Below, in pieces: positions 1 to 7,587 of a stretch of 39,087 nt of DNA. Numbering within the stretch: position 1 is the first letter of the stretch; each line of letters starts with the position of its first letter. A program made the position numbers and the translations under genes. Origin of the DNA: a virus; IMG/VR virus record IMGVR_UViG_3300033148_001649, positions 1-39,087 of that record; one strand, written 5' to 3'. The notes below the pieces were generated by a model, which had not been told where the DNA came from, did no database searches, and saw nothing but the letters and a program-made list of their open reading frames with translations.

Positions 1-329
1 ACCCTGAGCGTTATCGGGGGAAAGTACCTAAATCGGATAGTCCGTTAGGTAATGCCCCTGATCGAATGACGGATGAAGCTAAGGCGATTTGGTTTGAGCT
101 TGAATCGTATGCAATACCTGGCGTGCTGACTTGTGCAGATCGTTATTTTATGGAATTTGCCAGCAACTTGATTGCTGAATATAGAGAAGACGTTAAAGGA
201 TTCGCGGTTGGCAAATACAATCATATGTATTCAGCGTTAGCGCGGCTTGGTATGTCACCCGCAGATCGTCAGAAGTTGGCAATTGATAAGCCTGCTGAAG
301 ATAATCCTTACATGAATTTAGATGCGTGA
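1..329 (+). CDS. terS: Terminase small subunit, P27-like, 5' partial
   Basis: The frame is open from the left edge (first full codon at 3), so the true start lies outside the window. The small terminase subunit binds phage DNA at the packaging site and recruits the large subunit. The visible part reads GNAPDR then MTDEAKAIWFEL, which matches the 'G.AP..L..EAK..W' signature of P27-type small subunits. An ATG at 66 could be taken as a start, but the signature begins upstream of it, so I treat it as internal. It overlaps the large subunit gene by 8 nt, as terS-terL pairs commonly do. Family assignment is by motif and position. Confidence 0.8.
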   Translation, partial: PERYRGKVPKSDSPLGNAPDRMTDEAKAIWFELESYAIPGVLTCADRYFMEFASNLIAEYREDVKGFAVGKYNHMYSALARLGMSPADRQKLAIDKPAEDNPYMNLDA

Positions 330-2007
330 TAAGAATCCGTTTAAAAAGAGCCATGTACGTGACGCTTGGCAATATGCGCGTGATGTAATAGACAAGGAAA
401 TACCTGCATGTAGATATGTCATTCTTGCGTGTGAGAGGTTTATGCGCGATATAGTCAGGGAAGACTTATATTTTAATGAAAAGGAAGCGCAGAAGGTATG
501 TAACTTTTATGAAACTTTGCCACACGTAAAGGATCATTGGGCGAATACTAAACAGAATCTAAAGCTGGAGGGATGGCAGAAGTTTACTGAATGCAACATA
601 TTTGGATTTTATTGGAAAGGAACGAAAAAGCGCAGGTTCAGGGAATCATTCGAGATCATACCGAGAAAGAATGGGAAGTCTTTCAAGATGGCGGCAAGGG
701 GTGCCTATACTTTTTGCGCTGATGGTGTTTTTGGTTCTGAGGTATACAGTGGGGCCACGACCGAAAAGCAGGCATGGGAAGTATTCGGGCCTATAAAGCA
801 AATATTCAAAAGAACGTCCGTATTAACAAATCATTATAATGTTGAGGTTAATGCAAAAAACCTTAACATAATGACCACCGGATCAAAGTGTGAGCCTATT
901 ATTGGTAATCCAGGCGATGGGTCAAGCCCTAGTCATGCAATAGCAGACGAATATCACGAACACCAAGACGATAAGCAAGTGCAGACCATGATAACCGGCA
1001 TGGGTGCGCGGGCGATGTTTGGCAGTCCTTTGATGTCATATATCACAACGGCGGGGGATAATCTTGGTGGCCCTTGTTACGAAAAGCAACAAGAGTGCAT
1101 AAAGATACTTGAGGGTACGATAGAAGACGATACTATCTTTGCTATTATTTATACGATAGATGATGAAGACGATTGGCAGGATGAATCATCTGTCAAAAAA
1201 GCCAACCCTAATTATGGCATATCAGTTGATCCTGGATTCTTAAAGCAAGAATTAGCAAAAGCAAGACGCTCGGCCACAAAACAAAATGAGTATAAAACCA
1301 AGCATCTGAATATATGGGTAGGAGCCAGAGCCGCATGGATGAACATGTTGCTTTGGCAGAAGCAGAAAAAGAAATTATCAATAGATGATTTTAAAGGGTG
1401 TCAATGTTTTGTCGCTGTGGATTTGTCCTCAAAGAAAGATTTGACATCGGTTTGTATATTATTCAAGCGTGATGGTCAATTCTATACATTCTTTAAATTC
1501 TATGCGCCTGAATCAGCAATCGAAGATAACGACAAATACAGAGAGTTTTTAACAAAAGGCGAGATAATAGAAACGCTTGGCAGTACTACAGATTACGCGT
1601 TTGTGGAAGAAGAACTCAAGAGCCTTGCAAAACAGTTTGACGTTGAATACTTTATCTTTGACCAATGGCAGGCTAACTATCTAATCACCCGTATGCAGGA
1701 AGAACGCTTGCCGGTAATGGAATTACCTATGACAGTTAAAAACTTGTCTGATGCCATGAAAGAAGTAGAGGCGCAGGTTCTGGATGGCAAGTTATGGCAT
1801 GACGGTAACACTTGTATGACTTGGCAAGTAGGCAATGTAACAGCAAAGGCAGACGCGAGAAATAATGTGTATCCACGTAAAGCAAATGACAACGATAAGA
1901 ATTGCCATATTGATGGCCCGGTTACTTTAATCATGGCTATGACTCGCTGGCAAATAGATACCGATACCGGCAGCCTCAGTGATTTCCTTGCGAGTGCAGC
2001 AGAATGA
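322..2007 (+). CDS. terL: Terminase large subunit (HK97-type)
   Basis: 561 aa, normal length for Terminase_1-type large subunits. The protein is the ATP-driven DNA packaging motor and nuclease docked on the portal. The Walker A-like P-loop is PRKNGKS (about residues 114-120) and the Walker B region is AIADEYHEH (about 206-214). The nuclease half starts at VAVDLSSKKD (about 364), where the Asp is a likely metal ligand. A late HIDGPVTLIMAMTRW segment matches the usual C-terminal signature. The start overlaps terS, and the stop overlaps the portal start in an ATGA arrangement. No defects seen. Confidence 0.96.
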   Translation: MRDKNPFKKSHVRDAWQYARDVIDKEIPACRYVILACERFMRDIVREDLYFNEKEAQKVCNFYETLPHVKDHWANTKQNLKLEGWQKFTECNIFGFYWKGTKKRRFRESFEIIPRKNGKSFKMAARGAYTFCADGVFGSEVYSGATTEKQAWEVFGPIKQIFKRTSVLTNHYNVEVNAKNLNIMTTGSKCEPIIGNPGDGSSPSHAIADEYHEHQDDKQVQTMITGMGARAMFGSPLMSYITTAGDNLGGPCYEKQQECIKILEGTIEDDTIFAIIYTIDDEDDWQDESSVKKANPNYGISVDPGFLKQELAKARRSATKQNEYKTKHLNIWVGARAAWMNMLLWQKQKKKLSIDDFKGCQCFVAVDLSSKKDLTSVCILFKRDGQFYTFFKFYAPESAIEDNDKYREFLTKGEIIETLGSTTDYAFVEEELKSLAKQFDVEYFIFDQWQANYLITRMQEERLPVMELPMTVKNLSDAMKEVEAQVLDGKLWHDGNTCMTWQVGNVTAKADARNNVYPRKANDNDKNCHIDGPVTLIMAMTRWQIDTDTGSLSDFLASAAE

Positions 2008-3229
2008 ATCTATTTTCAAGGGCGCTTGCATGGTTCGGTAAAGGCGCTACCTCAAACAATGAAACCGGCGCTCAGCATGGTTCATCTGGGAGTATATCAA
2101 CCGATGCCGGGATATCGGTTAATGATGAGAGGGCTTTGCAGGTATCGTCTGTATGGGCTTGTGTTCAATATATAACCAATTCAGTAGCATCATTGCCGAT
2201 TAATTTCTATGAAAAGACAGAAGACGGACGTAAAGAGTTAGATAGACATTATCTGAAAGACCTGTTTCATGTTTCACCGAATGCGTTAATGAAGCCGAGA
2301 GATTTAAGAAAGGCTTTAACATTACAGCTTTGTATCTGGTCGAACGCTTATGCTGAGATATTCTGGTCTGGCGATAGGCCGATTGCATTAGTTCCCTTAC
2401 GTCCGGGAAGAATGACACCTTATCTGAATAATGGTGAGCTTACTTATCATTACCAGATGTATTCCATCTGAAAGGCTTTGGATCGGATGGCATTGTAGGG
2501 TTTGAGCGTAGCAATTATGCTCGTAAAACACTTGGTATCTCTGTTTCAGCAGACGTTTATGCCTCAAAACAATTCGCTAATGGCGGTAATACAGGTTCGG
2601 GGCATATCAGTTTTGATGAGTTTCTTACCGTAGAGCAACGAGAACAAGCACGAAAGTTATATGAAGGCTTTCATGAAACCGCATACAACAAAGGGAAAGC
2701 GCGAATACTTGAAGGTGGTGCCAAGTGGAACAACGAGGGGCTTAATCCTGACACGATGCAGATGATTGAAACCCGTAAAATGCAGATCGGTGAAATAGCG
2801 AGATTCTACGGGGTTCCTGAAATATTAATCGGTGGCGGCAGTTCGACAAGTGCGTGGCCTGCCTCATTTGAACAACAGCTTTTATCATTTCTTACTTTTA
2901 CCCTACAAGATTATCTGGATGAATGGGAGAGTACGATTAAGGATAGCCTCATCCCAGCAAAAGACAGAGACAAGATATTTGCAGACCATGATGTAAGTGG
3001 ATTCATCAAAATGGATGCGGCCACGAAAGCAGAATTACATAGCAAATGGGTGCAGAACGGGCTTAAGACCCGAAATGAGATCAGAAAGATTAATAATGAC
3101 CCGCCCAAAGAGGGTGGTGATGATTTAACTGTGCAGGTTAATTTAACGCCTGTTCAGGAATTGGAGAAGGTAAATGATTTACAAAATCGACAACAGCCTG
3201 GAACTCTGCCAACTCAAACTAGCCAATGA
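2004..3229 (+). pseudogene. Portal protein, HK97 family, frame-disrupted
   Basis: The portal is a dodecameric ring at the capsid vertex through which DNA passes. The first 155 codons (2004-2471) hold the N-terminal half, including SSVWACVQYITNSVASLPIN and PLRPGRM. The rest continues in another frame from about 2456 (DVFHLKGFGSDGIVG) to 3229, with the typical QIGEIARFYGVPEILIG segment. The switch falls between YHYQ and DVFHLKGF. Family members usually have about ten more residues there, so a short out-of-frame deletion is inferred. I see no slippery heptamer at the junction. This may be a real lesion or an assembly error. The end overlaps the protease gene by 56 nt. Confidence 0.9.
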
Positions 3230-3881
3230 TGAAAAAGGTGAGTTTACTGGATATGCGACCACATATGGCGGTAACGATTTGGCTAATGACACCATAAAGA
3301 ACGGTGCATTTAATGAGTCGATAGCAAAAGGGCTGCCTAAAATGTTCCTTAATCATAGGCATATGGAAATACCAGTTGGTGACTATGTTGAAGCCAAGGA
3401 AGATGATTTCGGTCTTTTGCTTCGTGGTGTAATTGATTTGAATCATAGGGATGGGCCTAGTCTGTACTCTGCGATGCTTCGCAAAGCCATAAGTGCACTT
3501 TCGATAGGTGCGCTAAAATCAACATTGGTATTTGAGAGGAAAAGCGAAGGCGGGAAACTTATAACAAAAGGCGATTTAAAAGAAGTCAGCGCAGTTACAT
3601 TCCCTATGGACGAACGTGCCGAGATATTAACGGTTAAATCAGAGATTAAAAGTATTGAGAATTTTAAAGATGTGGAGTATTTCCTAAGAGAGTTAGGGGT
3701 ATTGCCACGTTCAATGGTGACTGCATTCGTGAGCCAGTTCAAAAACATTACTCAGAGTGAGTCTGATAATGTGATGAAAGAACAAAACACGGAGCTTAAG
3801 GCAAAGATCATGGAATATGAGAAACGTCTTAATATTAAAGGCAAAACCAGTCATCTGGTTGATTTTATTAACAAGCTATAA
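3174..3881 (+). CDS. Prohead maturation protease, HK97/U35-type
   Basis: 235 aa serine protease that cleaves the scaffold-like N-terminus of the capsid protein and itself during head maturation. Candidate catalytic residues sit in the family order: His in FLNHRHME (about 61), Ser in ISALSIGAL (about 110) and Glu in LKEVSAVTFP (about 137). The N-terminal GEFTGYATTYGGNDLANDTI is also typical. A Shine-Dalgarno-like GGAGAAGG precedes the ATG at 3174, inside the end of the portal gene. The C-terminal third is charged and probably linker or scaffold-like. A hairpin terminator separates it from the capsid gene. Confidence 0.92.
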   Translation: MIYKIDNSLELCQLKLANDEKGEFTGYATTYGGNDLANDTIKNGAFNESIAKGLPKMFLNHRHMEIPVGDYVEAKEDDFGLLLRGVIDLNHRDGPSLYSAMLRKAISALSIGALKSTLVFERKSEGGKLITKGDLKEVSAVTFPMDERAEILTVKSEIKSIENFKDVEYFLRELGVLPRSMVTAFVSQFKNITQSESDNVMKEQNTELKAKIMEYEKRLNIKGKTSHLVDFINKL

Positions 3882-3900
3882 ATAAATAGCAATTTAAAGA

Positions 3901-3928
3901 AAGAGCCGCCAACTGAGGCGGTTTTTTT
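3901..3928 (+). terminator. Rho-independent terminator before the capsid gene
   Basis: CCGCC (3906-3910), a 6-nt loop and GGCGG (3917-3921) are followed by seven T. Upstream A residues can extend the stem by pairing with the T run. Lying between protease and capsid, it is likely leaky or sets relative transcript levels. Confidence 0.75.
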
Positions 3929-3942
3929 ATGAGGAAAATAAA

Positions 3943-5142
3943 ATGAGTGAACAGCAAACCGAAGACCTTGTGAATCTCAAGGCTGTCGAAAAAGCCCTTA
4001 CTGAAAAACACGCTGAACTTAAAGAGTACATCGACAAATCTAACGAAGAATTCAAGCACACTGGCGAAGTTGCCACGGAAACCAAGAACGCTATTGATAA
4101 GGTTGCCGAGAACGTCAATGAGCTAACTGACCGTATGATTGCAATGGAGCAGAAAGGTCTTGGTACACAGGAAGACAATGAGCCATATGATCTTGGTGTG
4201 GAGTTCACCAAGTCAGACCAGTTTAAGGCATTGCAGGAAGGTTCGGGCAGTCGTGCAAAAATGGAAATCAAGACAGCAATTATCAACGCTACTGGTCAAA
4301 ATCAGCCTTTAGTGCCTGCTGATCGGTTGGGTGGCATCAATACCACTGCAAATCGGCAGTTGATGATTCGTGACATGATACCAACAAGCGCAACCACTTC
4401 AAATCTGATTGAGTTTGTACGTGAAAATACATTTACGAATAATGCAGGCCCGCAGATTGGTGGATCACCAGAAGCGTATGAAAATGTTACCAAGCCAGAA
4501 TCCGGCATCACATTTACGTTAGTTACTGAGCCGGTTGTCACATTGGCGCACTTCATTCCTGCTTCAAAACAGGTTATCGAAGACTCAGCACAGCTACAGT
4601 CTTTCATTTCAGGCCGACTGACGTATGGGCTGAAACTGTATGAAGACACAGAGCTTTTGGTGGGGTCTGGCGCTAATCATCGACTGAATGGTATCTATAC
4701 ACAAGCAACAGCTTATACGGTTCAATCACCAGAATTGACCAATAAGCTTGATATTGTGCGCGAGATGATCAAACAGGCGCAGATTGCAAATTACACGCCT
4801 GACGCGGTAGTGATGAACCCGCAGGACTGGTATGAAATCGATGTATTGAAAGTCGGTAGTTCTGCTACTGATATTCGTTATGTTGTTGGCAATCCTCGCG
4901 CTTTCTCACAGCCTAGCCTGTGGGGTATTCCTGTTGTCGTAAGTAATGCTATGACAGCCGGAACTGTGTTGGTTGGTGCATTTGCTATGAGTTCTGAAAT
5001 AAAAGACCGCCAGCAGGCATCTGTTGAGGTCAGTTATGAGAACGCATCGAATTTTGAAAAGAATATGGTCACAATTCGTGCAGAAGAACGACTGGCTTTA
5101 TGCGTATTTAGAACCGAGAGCTTCATAAAAGCATCATTCTAA
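3943..5142 (+). CDS. Major capsid protein, HK97 fold
   Basis: 399 aa. The N-terminal ~95 residues are charged and helical (KAVEKALTEKHAELKEYIDK and onward), which fits the delta scaffolding domain removed by the upstream protease. The rest has HK97 capsid features: LVPADRLGGI, RDMIPTSATTSNLIEFVREN, HFIPASKQVIEDS, the DTELLVGSG loop, an AVVMNPQDWYEID stretch, WGIPVVVSNAM, and a C-terminal MVTIRAEERLALCVFRTESF. A good ribosome site (GAGGAA) precedes the start. The gene is flanked by terminators on both sides, suggesting tight control of the most abundant virion protein. Confidence 0.96.
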   Translation: MSEQQTEDLVNLKAVEKALTEKHAELKEYIDKSNEEFKHTGEVATETKNAIDKVAENVNELTDRMIAMEQKGLGTQEDNEPYDLGVEFTKSDQFKALQEGSGSRAKMEIKTAIINATGQNQPLVPADRLGGINTTANRQLMIRDMIPTSATTSNLIEFVRENTFTNNAGPQIGGSPEAYENVTKPESGITFTLVTEPVVTLAHFIPASKQVIEDSAQLQSFISGRLTYGLKLYEDTELLVGSGANHRLNGIYTQATAYTVQSPELTNKLDIVREMIKQAQIANYTPDAVVMNPQDWYEIDVLKVGSSATDIRYVVGNPRAFSQPSLWGIPVVVSNAMTAGTVLVGAFAMSSEIKDRQQASVEVSYENASNFEKNMVTIRAEERLALCVFRTESFIKASF

Positions 5143-5148
5143 GGATAT

Positions 5149-5175
5149 GGGGCTAGGGAAACTTAGCCCCTTTTT
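5149..5175 (+). terminator. Rho-independent terminator after the capsid gene
   Basis: GGGGCTA (5149-5155) and TAGCCCC (5164-5170) form a 7-bp stem with an 8-nt loop, followed by TTTTT. It lies directly after the capsid stop and before the accessory cassette. Confidence 0.85.
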
Positions 5176-5178
5176 ATT

Positions 5179-5439
5179 ATGAAGATAAGAATTATATCAA
5201 ATCCAATTACGCCGTTTGGCGATTTTAGCGTTGGCGATGTATTGGACGATACAAAATACCCTATAAAGTTCTTAAATCATCTTGTGGATGATTGTAATGC
5301 CGCAGAGCGTCTTGATTATTCGACAAAAGTCGATGAAGACTACGAGGCAAAAAAAAAGCCCCTATCTTCACAGTCATTGCCACCGGTCAAAGTCTCACGC
5401 AAGAAGATTGTGAGAAAGCACAAGAAAAAAGCCAGGTAA
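5179..5439 (+). CDS. Small basic-tailed protein, possible N-terminal part of a frameshift fusion
   Basis: 86 aa, unrecognised function. The first ~58 residues (MKIRIISNPITPFGDFSVGD and onward) form a compact, mixed-charge unit of the sort encoded just after phage capsid genes. The C-terminal ~26 residues are Ser/Pro then Lys/Arg-rich (VSRKKIVRKHKKKAR). The frame crosses nine A's at 5349-5357 read as GCA AAA AAA AAG. A -1 slip there joins it to the MptE-like frame at 5358, giving a 250-aa fusion ending at 5930. The start follows the capsid terminator with no strong Shine-Dalgarno visible. It could be a capsid-associated protein; that is inferred from position only. Confidence 0.65.
   Translation: MKIRIISNPITPFGDFSVGDVLDDTKYPIKFLNHLVDDCNAAERLDYSTKVDEDYEAKKKPLSSQSLPPVKVSRKKIVRKHKKKAR
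5352..5358 (+). other. Candidate -1 programmed frameshift heptamer A AAA AAG
   Basis: In the frame of the 86-aa gene, the heptamer reads A AAA AAG, the slippery sequence used in E. coli dnaX. After a -1 slip, decoding continues GCC CCT ATC in the frame of the MptE-like protein. That frame has a stop at 5334-5336 and no ATG, GTG or TTG codon before its first conserved motif. A GAGG lies a few bases upstream (5344-5347). I do not see an obvious strong downstream stem. A one-base undercall of the A run would give the same picture. Confidence 0.55.
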
Positions 5440-5930
5440 TCGTTGTCAATGACGCATGGCGCATGTTGCCGGATGCGCCTTATCACTATGCCTGTGATGG
5501 TAAGTGGTGGGATATTCATTATTCAGACGTTAAGGCTGGCTATAAGGGAGTTTCACACACCATAGACGATGTAGATCATCCTGATCGCAACCCCAAGCCT
5601 GAATATGATCTTATCCGGCTTAAATCGAAGCAAAGCGGGGGATTAGGCAAAGAATACATCCATTATGGTGTATCAGGTGGTGGAAATAGTGGTTTTCAGG
5701 CTGTAAATTTGGCCTATCAGATGGGTGCAGGAACGATTATTTTGCTCGGTTTTGACATGTTTGGCACCCATTACTTTGGTAAACATCCTTTAAAATTGGA
5801 CGTAAATTCGCCTTTTAAGGCATTTATTCAATCATTTGAGTCTATTACACAGGATATAGAGATAATAAATTGCACAAGATCAACCGCTTTAACTTGCTTT
5901 AAAAGACAAAGACTAGAGGATATACTTTAG
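5358..5930 (+). CDS. MptE-like (DUF115-type) Rossmann protein, probably made by -1 frameshift from 5179
   Basis: The frame encodes APIFTVIATGQSLT, then VIVVNDAWRMLPDAPYHYAC, HYGVSGGGNSGFQAVNLAYQ, TIILLGFDMFG and a terminal INCTRSTALTCF. Each segment has a counterpart in the gene at 6925, so the two are paralogs. The family is annotated as 6-hydroxymethylpterin pyrophosphokinase MptE-like; in phages its substrate is unknown. The first usable ATG (5463) lies inside the conserved region and would remove the ATG.SLT motif. The full protein therefore most likely arises by frameshifting from the upstream gene. Convergent with the minus-strand XRE gene across a hairpin. Confidence 0.75.
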   Translation, partial: APIFTVIATGQSLTQEDCEKAQEKSQVIVVNDAWRMLPDAPYHYACDGKWWDIHYSDVKAGYKGVSHTIDDVDHPDRNPKPEYDLIRLKSKQSGGLGKEYIHYGVSGGGNSGFQAVNLAYQMGAGTIILLGFDMFGTHYFGKHPLKLDVNSPFKAFIQSFESITQDIEIINCTRSTALTCFKRQRLEDIL

Positions 5931-5933
5931 GAA

Positions 5934-5962
5934 TACCGCCCCCGAAGGGACGGTAGTTGTTA
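5934..5962. terminator. Bidirectional hairpin between convergent genes
   Basis: TACCG (5934-5938) pairs with CGGTA (5951-5955), with an inner CCC/GGG stem around a GAA loop and a T-rich stretch on the plus-strand side. It lies between a plus gene ending at 5930 and a minus gene ending at 5966, as expected for a shared terminator. The T run is short. Confidence 0.55.
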
Positions 5963-5965
5963 TTT

Positions 5966-6148
5966 TCAGCCGTATGGCTGGGTTTCATTTACAGCAGCCG
6001 CTGCCGCTAATGCAATGGATCGCGGTATTTTGTAGATACCGCTTTCCCAGTTTTGGATAGATCGGATAGAGCAGCCTAATCTTTTTGCTGCTTCCGTCTG
6101 CGTCCATCCTGATTGCTTGCGTAGTAGGATTAGATCGCTAGCGTTCAT
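5966..6148 (-). CDS. XRE-family HTH transcriptional regulator
   Basis: 60 aa, a single helix-turn-helix domain: LRKQSGWTQTEAAKRLGCS is the first helix and turn, and SIRSIQNWESG is the recognition helix region. It probably binds an operator as a dimer. It sits on the minus strand inside an otherwise plus-strand late operon and overlaps the upstream minus gene by 4 nt (ATGA). The short length is normal for Cro-like regulators. Its target is unknown. It may autoregulate the small island or act as a moron-type regulator. Confidence 0.85.
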   Translation of the reverse strand: MNASDLILLRKQSGWTQTEAAKRLGCSIRSIQNWESGIYKIPRSIALAAAAAVNETQPYG

Positions 6149-6399
6149 CGCTTGCCTTTTTTGGCTGCTATTTTTGGCGCATCAGGCTTGTGGTCAATGG
6201 TTGCCCCGCCCTCAAGAAATTCAATACTGGGGCGGTCATTGCGTAAGGCGAAATAGGCAAGCTGCACTTTGGCTGTGTTAATGATCTTACCAGCGGTGTT
6301 GTTGATTTCAGTGGCCTCTTTGATGTCCATTGTTTTATCGCGCAGACCATTAAATACGTTTATTAGGTCATTACGAATATCGTTGATAGAAGTTTTCAT
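6145..6399 (-). CDS. Phage hypothetical protein, helical
   Basis: 84 aa: MKTSINDIRNDLINVFNGLR, then DIKEATEINNTAGKIINTAK, ending in a Lys-rich AAKKGKR tail. Predominantly helical with no catalytic motif. It resembles small phage proteins often found beside HTH regulators and may be a partner of the XRE protein. It is translationally coupled to that gene by a 4-nt overlap. The start has an AGAGG-type ribosome site and begins 2 nt after the stop of the next upstream minus-strand frame. Function unknown. Confidence 0.7.
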   Translation of the reverse strand: MKTSINDIRNDLINVFNGLRDKTMDIKEATEINNTAGKIINTAKVQLAYFALRNDRPSIEFLEGGATIDHKPDAPKIAAKKGKR

Positions 6400-6401
6400 G
6401 A

Positions 6402-6653
6402 TTATGCCTCTTTAAGTTTGCGGGCAATTAGAAGCTGCGCCCGCTTCAGCTTGATTAATTCTTGGGGGATATATTCTCTTTTTATTTTTACGTAAGGATT
6501 TTTGGCAAGTATTTCTTTAACATAAGCGTCATCACGGGAGATGGTTATGCATATAGAACATATTGAGTTGCCGCATAGTAAAGACGAAACCACGCGGGAG
6601 CGTGATATCAGATGGGCAGAAGAAGAAAGGCTCAACGCAATAAGAGCCGACAA
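6402..6653 (-). CDS. Small minus-strand protein, start unclear or lost
   Basis: Only the C-terminal half looks genuine: SRDDAYVKEILAKNPYVKIK and PQELIKLKRAQLLIARKLKEA, a pattern I associate with small phage proteins near HTH regulators. The upstream half (6540-6653) lies opposite a plausible plus-strand gene, is rich in Ser/Cys/Ile and looks non-coding. No ATG or GTG occurs in frame near the genuine part. The gene may therefore have lost its 5' end, perhaps when the neighbouring plus-strand genes arrived. Its stop is 2 nt from the next gene, which supports membership of a three-gene minus operon. Confidence 0.4.
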   Translation of the reverse strand: MSALIALSLSSSAHLISRSRVVSSLLCGNSICSICITISRDDAYVKEILAKNPYVKIKREYIPQELIKLKRAQLLIARKLKEA

Positions 6654-6732
6654 ATATACGGATATATTTCTGGCAGCACATAATCAAACCAGTTTAATAA
6701 AAAAATTGTTTAATTTTTTCTTTAAAAGATGA
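6547..6732 (+). CDS. Small charged hypothetical protein
   Basis: About 61 aa, highly charged N-terminal half (HSKDETTRERDIRWAEEER) and a basic, Phe-rich C-terminus (KKLFNFFFKR). I chose the ATG at 6547 rather than 6541 because GGGAG lies six bases upstream of the former and directly abuts the latter. It overlaps the next gene by 4 nt. The A+T-rich 3' part differs from its neighbours and suggests recent acquisition. Function unknown. Confidence 0.5.
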   Translation: MHIEHIELPHSKDETTRERDIRWAEEERLNAIRADKYTDIFLAAHNQTSLIKKLFNFFFKR

Positions 6733-6932
6733 CTAATCCATGGATCAAATGTACAGAGAGATTGCCCGAAGTTTTTTATAGTAAAAAAATGAACTATTGG
6801 TATTCAAAAACAGTGGAGACAAGAAATGAGGTTATACCAAGAATAAAAAAAAGATGTTTAATGGGGCATACAAAAGAATCCGTCGGATGGGGATCATGCT
6901 TAGGCGGACAGCCTTCAGAGTGGCGTGAATAA
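6729..6932 (+). CDS. DUF551-like small protein, possibly shortened
   Basis: 67 aa. The N-terminal NPWIKCTERLPE matches the 'W..V.ERLP' opening of DUF551-type phage proteins, and the C-terminus SEWRE recalls their 'THWMPLP' end. The middle is basic and A+T-rich, and the usual central part is not evident, so it may be degenerate. Another DUF551-like protein occurs at 29862. It is coupled to both neighbours by short overlaps (4 and 8 nt). Function unknown. Confidence 0.5.
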   Translation: MTNPWIKCTERLPEVFYSKKMNYWYSKTVETRNEVIPRIKKRCLMGHTKESVGWGSCLGGQPSEWRE

Positions 6933-7587
6933 TCAATTTACATTATTTACCAAAGATGAGCCTAGAATCGGCATTGTCATCGGTACTGGCCCATCATTAA
7001 CACCAGAAGTAATTGAACAGTGCAAACAAGCACAAAAGCAGGGTATTAAATTATTTGGCTGTAATTCAGCCTTTTTAGTTTTTGAATTAGATGTATTCCA
7101 CGCTTGTAACCCAGAGTATTACGATCTTTATTGGGATAAGTTAAAAGATTATCCAGCCGATAAGTGGACATGGGATAAAGACTGTGCCGAGAAGTATAAA
7201 ATCAATTATATTGAGGGTATTTGGGCAGATGGATTAAGTACAGACCCTAACAAGATACACTATCACCACGGATCAAACCCTCAATTAGTTAATATTGCTT
7301 ATCACTACGGCGTTAAGAAAATGTTATTAGTTGGGTGGGATATGAGATATCCGGGCAAGATTGGTAATCAATTTTACACAGAAAAACGTCATTTCCATGA
7401 TGAAAACCCATTGACTATAAAACATTATCCACAAACAGGATCGAATGGCGAATTTACCGGATTGATAAAGGAAATGGAGACTATTAAGCCAAAAGACTAT
7501 GGAATAGACATAGTGAATTGTACCCCAAACAGCGCAATGACTTGTTTTCCAATGATGGATTTGGCCGATGCAATTAAAACACCCTGA
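6925..7587 (+). CDS. MptE-like (DUF115-type) Rossmann protein, second copy
   Basis: 220 aa starting at GTG. Motifs are IGIVIGTGPSLT (about 16-26), FGCNSAFLVFELDVFHACNP, HHGSNPQLVNIAYHYG, MLLVGWDM and a terminal DIVNCTPNSAMTCFP. All have counterparts in the product ending at 5930. The family has a Rossmann-like fold and is named after a 6-hydroxymethylpterin pyrophosphokinase; relatives also occur in glycan and flagellin modification loci. A nucleotide-activated substrate is plausible but not shown. It overlaps the radical SAM gene by 20 nt, which suggests co-translation and a shared pathway. Confidence 0.8.
   Translation: MNNQFTLFTKDEPRIGIVIGTGPSLTPEVIEQCKQAQKQGIKLFGCNSAFLVFELDVFHACNPEYYDLYWDKLKDYPADKWTWDKDCAEKYKINYIEGIWADGLSTDPNKIHYHHGSNPQLVNIAYHYGVKKMLLVGWDMRYPGKIGNQFYTEKRHFHDENPLTIKHYPQTGSNGEFTGLIKEMETIKPKDYGIDIVNCTPNSAMTCFPMMDLADAIKTP

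Noticed and set aside
602-796. 64-aa plus-strand frame inside the large terminase gene
   Set aside because: Alternative frame of terL; the terL frame carries the conserved motifs.
3927-4649. Two minus-strand frames opposite the capsid gene
   Set aside because: Shadow of a high-confidence capsid gene; the composition is typical of antisense reading.
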